Shown here piece after piece: positions 30,417 to 34,213 of a stretch of DNA of 34,213 nt. How positions within the stretch are numbered: the first letter of the stretch is position 1; every line of letters starts with the position of its first letter. The translations under genes and the position numbers were made by a program. Source of the stretch: CAUTXO01 sp963542625. Its GTDB lineage: Bacteria; Campylobacterota; Campylobacteria; Campylobacterales; SZUA-545. The notes beneath the pieces are model-generated. The model saw only the letters and a program-made list of their open reading frames with translations, made no database searches and was not told where the DNA came from. The stretch is taken from the NCBI GenBank assembly GCA_963542625.1, contig CAUTXO010000014.1:1-34213 (forward strand). The letters are read 5' to 3'.

Positions 30417-32863
30417 TGTGTGAAGCTTACAATCCAGTAGCGATAGAAAAAAAATGGCAAGATTTTTGGCAAAAAAATAGCAGCTTTGAGCCCCTTGCCG
30501 CGCACGATAAACCTAAAAAATTCATCCTATCGATGTTTCCATACCCAAGCGGCAGGATCCATATGGGGCACGTGAGAAACTATTGCATAGGCGATGTCTT
30601 TGCGCGGTTTTTTAGGAAGCAAGGCTTTAACGTTTTACACCCAATCGGCTGGGATAGCTTTGGAATGCCAGCAGAAAACGCGGCAATTAAACACAAGCTT
30701 CACCCTAAAAAATGGACTTACGAAAATATTGATTATATGCGCGCCGAGCTTGCGTCGCTTGGCTTATCCTTTAGCCGCACGCGGGAATTTGCAACAAGTG
30801 ATGAAATTTACACGAAATTCGAGCAAGAGTTTATTATTAAAATGTATGAAGCTGGGCTGATTTACAGAAAATCAAGCCTTGTGAATTGGTGCGAAAACGA
30901 CCATACCGTGCTAGCAAACGAGCAAGTAGAAGACGGCAAATGCTGGCGTTGCGGCAGCGAAGTTATCCAAAAAGAAATGCCTGGATACTACATCGCCATC
31001 ACAAAATACGCAGAAGAATTGCTCGCAGATCTTAAGACCTTGGAGGGCAAGTGGCCGGCGCAGGTTTTGACAATGCAAGAAAATTGGATCGGCAAGAGCA
31101 CGGGGCTTGAATTTTCCTTTGAGCTTAGCGAGCAAAGCAAGAAAAAACTAGGCGGCAAATTTAGCTCATACACCGTTTATACGACCCGCCCTGATACGAT
31201 TTTTGGCGTAACGTATAGCGCCATTGCCGCAAGCCACGAGATCGCGCGCTATGTTTATGAGAACAAGCTTTTAGCGCCTGAAAAACTAAGGCTTTTTGAG
31301 CAGATCCAAAACGCGGGCGAGAAAGAGCGGCTAACGCAAGAAAAAATCGGCTTAGATCTTGAGCTAACCGTGCTTCACCCTATCACAAAACAAGAAATCC
31401 CCGTTTGGACGGCAAATTTTGTCTTAGGATCTTACGGCAGCGGCGCGGTTATGGCAGTGCCCGCGCACGATGAACGCGATTTTGAATTTGCCGCAAAGTA
31501 TTCCTTGCCCGTCAAGCCCGTTTTGCAAACAAAGGATCCTTTGCCATTTACAGGCGATGGCGTTTTGTTTGATAGCGCAGACTTTAGCGGCTTGCAAGGC
31601 GCAGCGGCAAGGGCGGCGGTGATTGATTACTTTGAAAAGAACTCGCTTGGCAAAAAGCAGACGAATTACAAATTGCGCGATTGGGGCATTAGCCGCCAAA
31701 GATACTGGGGCGCGCCTATACCGTTTGTAAAATGTGAAAAATGCGGTTTGGTGCCTGAAAAAATAGAAAATTTGCCTATCACCTTGCCGCAAGATGTTGA
31801 GATAACAGGCGAGGGTAACCCGCTTGACGCGCACCCGTCTTGGAAGCATTGCAAATGCCCTTCTTGCGGGGCGGCTAGCTTGCGCGAGACGGACACGATG
31901 GATACCTTCGTGCAATCAAGTTGGTATTTTTTGCGCTACGCAACAGATCCAAGCCTTTGGGATAAAACCGGCGTGGATAAAAAGAGTAGCGACTATTGGA
32001 TGAGCGTTGATGAATACATCGGCGGGATAGAGCACGCCATTTTGCACCTACTCTACGCTAGGTTTTTCACAAAGGCGCTAAGGGATCTTGGCGTAGTAAG
32101 CGTCGATGAGCCATTTGCAAGGCTCCTAACGCAAGGAATGGTTTTAAAAGACGGCGCAAAAATGAGTAAGTCAAAGGGCAACGTGGTAGATCCAGATACC
32201 TTGATAAAACTCTACGGCGCGGATACCGTGCGCCTTTTTGTGCTTTTTGCTGCGCCGCCTACAAAGGAGCTTGAGTGGAATGATAACGCCGTTGAAGGTA
32301 GCTTTAGGTTTTTAGGCAGGTTTTACCGGGGAGCCGCCAACGTGGGCGCAAAAACATTGCCCAAGCTAGACCACGCCACGCTTAGCAAGGACGAAAAATA
32401 CGCGCGCGCTAAGGTTTATGGCGCGCTTGCAAAATCGGCGGAAGTTTTTGAAAAAACGCGGGCGTTTAACACCTTGATTGCGGCTTGTATGGAAGCCCTA
32501 AACGCGCTTTACGCGCAACAAAATCCGCTTGTTTGGGCGGAGGGCTATTATGTGCTACTAAACCTGTTAGAGCCTATCGTGCCGCATATTTCGCACGAGC
32601 TTTCAGAAAGGCTTTTTGGCTCAGAAAACCTAAAAAATACCCCAGAGTTAAAACCGGAAGTTTTTGCTAAGGATAGCGTCGTTTATGGCGTGTCCGTCAA
32701 TGGCAAAAACCGCGCGGAAATTAGCGTAGATCCAAGCTCTAGCCAAGCAGAGATCATCGCCCTAGCAAAGGCGGCGGTGCAAGCGCGCATTAAAGATAAG
32801 CAGATCTTAAGAGAGCTTGTCGTGCCTAATAAATTGGTAAATATCGTTGTTAAAGATCTTTAA
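30416..32863 (+). CDS. leuS: Leucyl-tRNA synthetase
   Basis: LeuS charges tRNA-Leu. The class I signatures are HMGH (49-52, in SGRIHMGHVRNY) and KMSKS (near 581, GAKMSKSKGNVVDP). A CP1 editing domain with the Thr-rich YTTRPDTIFGVTYS motif hydrolyses mischarged products. Two Cys clusters (around CWRCG, and CEKCG with CPSCG) suggest zinc sites. The 815 residues are normal. The ATG overlaps the preceding stop. Confidence 0.97.
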   Translation: MCEAYNPVAIEKKWQDFWQKNSSFEPLAAHDKPKKFILSMFPYPSGRIHMGHVRNYCIGDVFARFFRKQGFNVLHPIGWDSFGMPAENAAIKHKLHPKKWTYENIDYMRAELASLGLSFSRTREFATSDEIYTKFEQEFIIKMYEAGLIYRKSSLVNWCENDHTVLANEQVEDGKCWRCGSEVIQKEMPGYYIAITKYAEELLADLKTLEGKWPAQVLTMQENWIGKSTGLEFSFELSEQSKKKLGGKFSSYTVYTTRPDTIFGVTYSAIAASHEIARYVYENKLLAPEKLRLFEQIQNAGEKERLTQEKIGLDLELTVLHPITKQEIPVWTANFVLGSYGSGAVMAVPAHDERDFEFAAKYSLPVKPVLQTKDPLPFTGDGVLFDSADFSGLQGAAARAAVIDYFEKNSLGKKQTNYKLRDWGISRQRYWGAPIPFVKCEKCGLVPEKIENLPITLPQDVEITGEGNPLDAHPSWKHCKCPSCGAASLRETDTMDTFVQSSWYFLRYATDPSLWDKTGVDKKSSDYWMSVDEYIGGIEHAILHLLYARFFTKALRDLGVVSVDEPFARLLTQGMVLKDGAKMSKSKGNVVDPDTLIKLYGADTVRLFVLFAAPPTKELEWNDNAVEGSFRFLGRFYRGAANVGAKTLPKLDHATLSKDEKYARAKVYGALAKSAEVFEKTRAFNTLIAACMEALNALYAQQNPLVWAEGYYVLLNLLEPIVPHISHELSERLFGSENLKNTPELKPEVFAKDSVVYGVSVNGKNRAEISVDPSSSQAEIIALAKAAVQARIKDKQILRELVVPNKLVNIVVKDL

Positions 32864-33698
32864 GCTTAGAGCCAAGCTTGCCGCTTTTGGTGCGGTAGTT
32901 GGCGCCATTTTACACGCCTTGCCGGCGGTTTACGCGGCAGCTTTTGTAAGGGTAGGGGCAGTTGGGTTTGCTTTGGCTTGCACGGCCTTTGCAAGGCTTA
33001 GCGCGGTTTGCGTTATGGCTTTACGTGGCTTGCCCGTCTTGCCTGCGCGCCTTAAGCTTGGCGCCTGCACGCACATTAAGATTTGCAGCTCGCGTCTTAA
33101 GCTTAGCCACCACCCGCGCAGGTTAGCCGTCCCCAAATGCGTTTCAACGCCTTTTCAAGCACCGTTTAAAACGCCCTTTAAAACACACCTTACGCCATTT
33201 TTTACCGCGCTTTTAGGGCTTACCTTGCCCGCCGCCGCGCTTGTTTCTTGTGGTTATGTGCCCGTTTCTACCTACACCAAAGAAGCGCTTGGAGAGCGGA
33301 TCTACACAACCGTTTATATCCCCGTGGATGCGCCAGAATTTGCCGTCAATGTAACGGACGCTGTCAAAGAAGCAATCGTGGAAAAATTCAAGGGCAAAAT
33401 CACAAACGACATCACGCAGGCAGACTCAATCATCAGGGTAAAAAACGCCACGCACTCAATCAGCGACCTAAAAATCAACAGCGACGGCTTGGTTACGCTC
33501 AAGCGCGTTACCGTAAATCTAACCGCTACAATCACAAAAAAAGACAGATCCGTGCAAAACATAAGCGGCGTCGGGAGCTTTGATTATTCGCTTAGCAAAG
33601 ACGCAAGCTCAAGCACCGCAGACACGGACGCCATAAACGAAGCCTCAAAAAAAGCCCTTGATGATATAATCGTCAAGATCTCCGCCTTTACGATCTAA
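32847..33698 (+). CDS. lptE: LptE, LPS assembly lipoprotein, with an unexplained N-terminal extension
   Basis: The mature part begins at a lipobox (ALVSCGYVPV, Cys135 in this numbering) and runs ~149 residues. It resembles Campylobacter LptE in position after leuS and in sequence (ALGERIYTTVYIPV, then repeated strands). LptE plugs the LptD barrel that inserts lipooligosaccharide in the outer membrane. A proper signal peptide would start 20-25 residues before Cys135, but no ATG, GTG or TTG lies at that place. The frame stays open back to a TTG at 32847, overlapping leuS, through ~100 Ala/Val/Leu-rich residues unlike the family. The real start may be a rare codon, or an indel may have removed it. 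Only the region from about 33190 on is well supported. Confidence 0.75.
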   Translation: MLKIFKLRAKLAAFGAVVGAILHALPAVYAAAFVRVGAVGFALACTAFARLSAVCVMALRGLPVLPARLKLGACTHIKICSSRLKLSHHPRRLAVPKCVSTPFQAPFKTPFKTHLTPFFTALLGLTLPAAALVSCGYVPVSTYTKEALGERIYTTVYIPVDAPEFAVNVTDAVKEAIVEKFKGKITNDITQADSIIRVKNATHSISDLKINSDGLVTLKRVTVNLTATITKKDRSVQNISGVGSFDYSLSKDASSSTADTDAINEASKKALDDIIVKISAFTI

Positions 33699-34042
33699 GC
33701 CCGGCTTGCCAGCGGATCTTGCGCCGCACGTGAGATCTAGAGCTTTTGTGCGCCAGCCTTTGCACGGATCTTGCGCCACGCTTGGATCTTAGATCTTGGC
33801 TCCCCCCTAGATCTTAGCCGCCCTTAGATCTTGCCAGCCATCAGATCTTATTCGCCAAGCTTGCCTTTAGATCTTGCTCCTTTTGCTTTAAGATCTTGCG
33901 CCCATCTCTTTGAGCCACCAGCTTATGGATCTTACCCACGCACACGCAAGATCTAGCGCCTCCACTGAAAACCCCGGCGCAAAAGTTTAAAAGAAATTTT
34001 GCTACCCTGTCGCAAATTATTAACGCGAGTAAAGGGTTTAAT
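33699..34042. repeat. GATC-rich island downstream of lptE
   Basis: About eight AGATCT sites and several GGATCT words lie between 33710 and 33960, often spaced 17-25 bases apart and followed by TGCC/TAGCC-like sequence. No gene is supported. After about 33965 the composition becomes AT-rich and probably holds the promoter of the gene starting at 34043. Confidence 0.7.
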
Positions 34043-34213
34043 ATGAAAAAATCAACCGCTTTGTTTTTCGTGCTTTTTTGGCTTGCCGTCGGCGCCTTTG
34101 GTAAGGGCGATTGCACCGGCGCGTCAGACCAATGCAAGGATATCTTCAAATCCAGCCTAGCAACAACGGGGGGGGGTATCTTGAGCTTAGAAAGTGGCGT
34201 AAAGGTAACGGAC
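34043..34213 (+). CDS. 5' end of an exported protein gene with a G9 tract (runs off the window)
   Basis: The ATG at 34043 has AAAGGG upstream. The first ~20 residues form a signal peptide (MKKSTALFFVLFWLAVGAFG), followed by a short stretch with two Cys (DCTGASDQC) and SLATTGGGILSLESGV. Nine G at 34168-34176 encode Gly-Gly-Gly at residues 43-45, and the frame stays open to the window end. Only 57 residues are visible and I do not recognise the family. A repetitive surface or autotransporter-like protein is possible, but nothing here decides it. Confidence 0.6.
   Translation, partial: MKKSTALFFVLFWLAVGAFGKGDCTGASDQCKDIFKSSLATTGGGILSLESGVKVTD
34168..34176 (+). repeat. G9 tract near the 5' end of the exported protein gene
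   Basis: Nine consecutive G fall at codons 43-45 of the truncated reading frame. The length is at the threshold for slipped-strand phase variation in Campylobacter, and the position, right after a signal peptide, would allow ON/OFF switching. Confidence 0.7.

Noticed and set aside
26016..33698. Long open frames on the strands opposite lnt, secD, leuS and others
   Set aside because: They are antisense shadows of well-supported genes, common in this GC-rich codon usage, with no family resemblance.
33699..33965. CRISPR array
   Set aside because: The repeated unit is only 6-10 bases, spacing is irregular and there are no constant-length spacers.
1..34213. AGATCT as the target of a resident restriction system
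   Set aside because: Palindromic restriction targets tend to be avoided in genomes; here the word is strongly enriched and no restriction gene is in view. A methylation or uptake role remains possible.

Overview
This window reads as chromosomal DNA from a Campylobacterota bacterium, most likely a relatively GC-rich Campylobacter. Two gene runs match Campylobacter order as I know it: S4-domain protein, tsaE, lptB, rpoN; and lnt, yajC, secD, secF, a small membrane protein, leuS, lptE. A CiaD-like protein, HtrA, BipA and a remnant of mqnA (futalosine pathway) fit the same group. Base composition (close to half GC by eye) is high for the genus and would suit an oral species of the gracilis/rectus/showae kind; the species call is inference only.

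Layout. 1-200: GATC-rich non-coding DNA. 201-5869: hypF on the minus strand, divergent from a large fused TIGR03546/TIGR03545-type membrane protein, then a small TPR-like protein and a CiaD-like protein. 5938-9805 (minus): a 5'-truncated mqnA remnant, htrA and typA. 9901-12565 (plus): overlapping S4 gene, tsaE, lptB and rpoN. 12566-12743: an island of nested AGATCT palindromes. 12744-25965: a roughly 13 kb accessory locus for phosphonates and surface decoration. 26016-33698: lnt and the yajC-secDF-leuS-lptE operon. 33699-34042: another AGATCT island. 34043 to the end: the start of an exported protein gene carrying a G9 tract.

The accessory locus is the main find. PepM makes phosphonopyruvate from PEP, Ppd decarboxylates it to phosphonoacetaldehyde, and a fused PntC/AEP-transaminase makes 2-aminoethylphosphonate (AEP) and probably activates it as CMP-AEP. 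A TagF-like membrane-anchored transferase, a polytopic protein joining a YidC-like domain to a periplasmic alkaline-phosphatase-superfamily (EptA/LtaS/sulfatase-like) domain, and a second free-standing copy of that domain are candidates for placing or processing the phosphonate on an envelope acceptor. A SAM methyltransferase, a formyltransferase-fold enzyme, a left-handed beta-helix acyltransferase and an acyltransferase-3 membrane protein probably tailor it further. Five of these genes carry coding poly-G/C tracts of 11-12 bases. As sequenced, three are in frame (formyltransferase, hexapeptide acyltransferase, YidC-like fusion) and two are out of frame (methyltransferase, acyltransferase-3), so the locus looks like a multi-switch phase-variable phosphonate coat system.

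A second genome-scale signal is the palindrome AGATCT. I count about 100 copies by eye, against roughly 9 expected from base composition. Copies lie inside genes and in dense intergenic islands, resembling a highly iterated palindrome of the cyanobacterial HIP1 kind or an uptake/chromosome-organising word. No rRNA, tRNA, CRISPR array, insertion sequence or phage gene was recognised.
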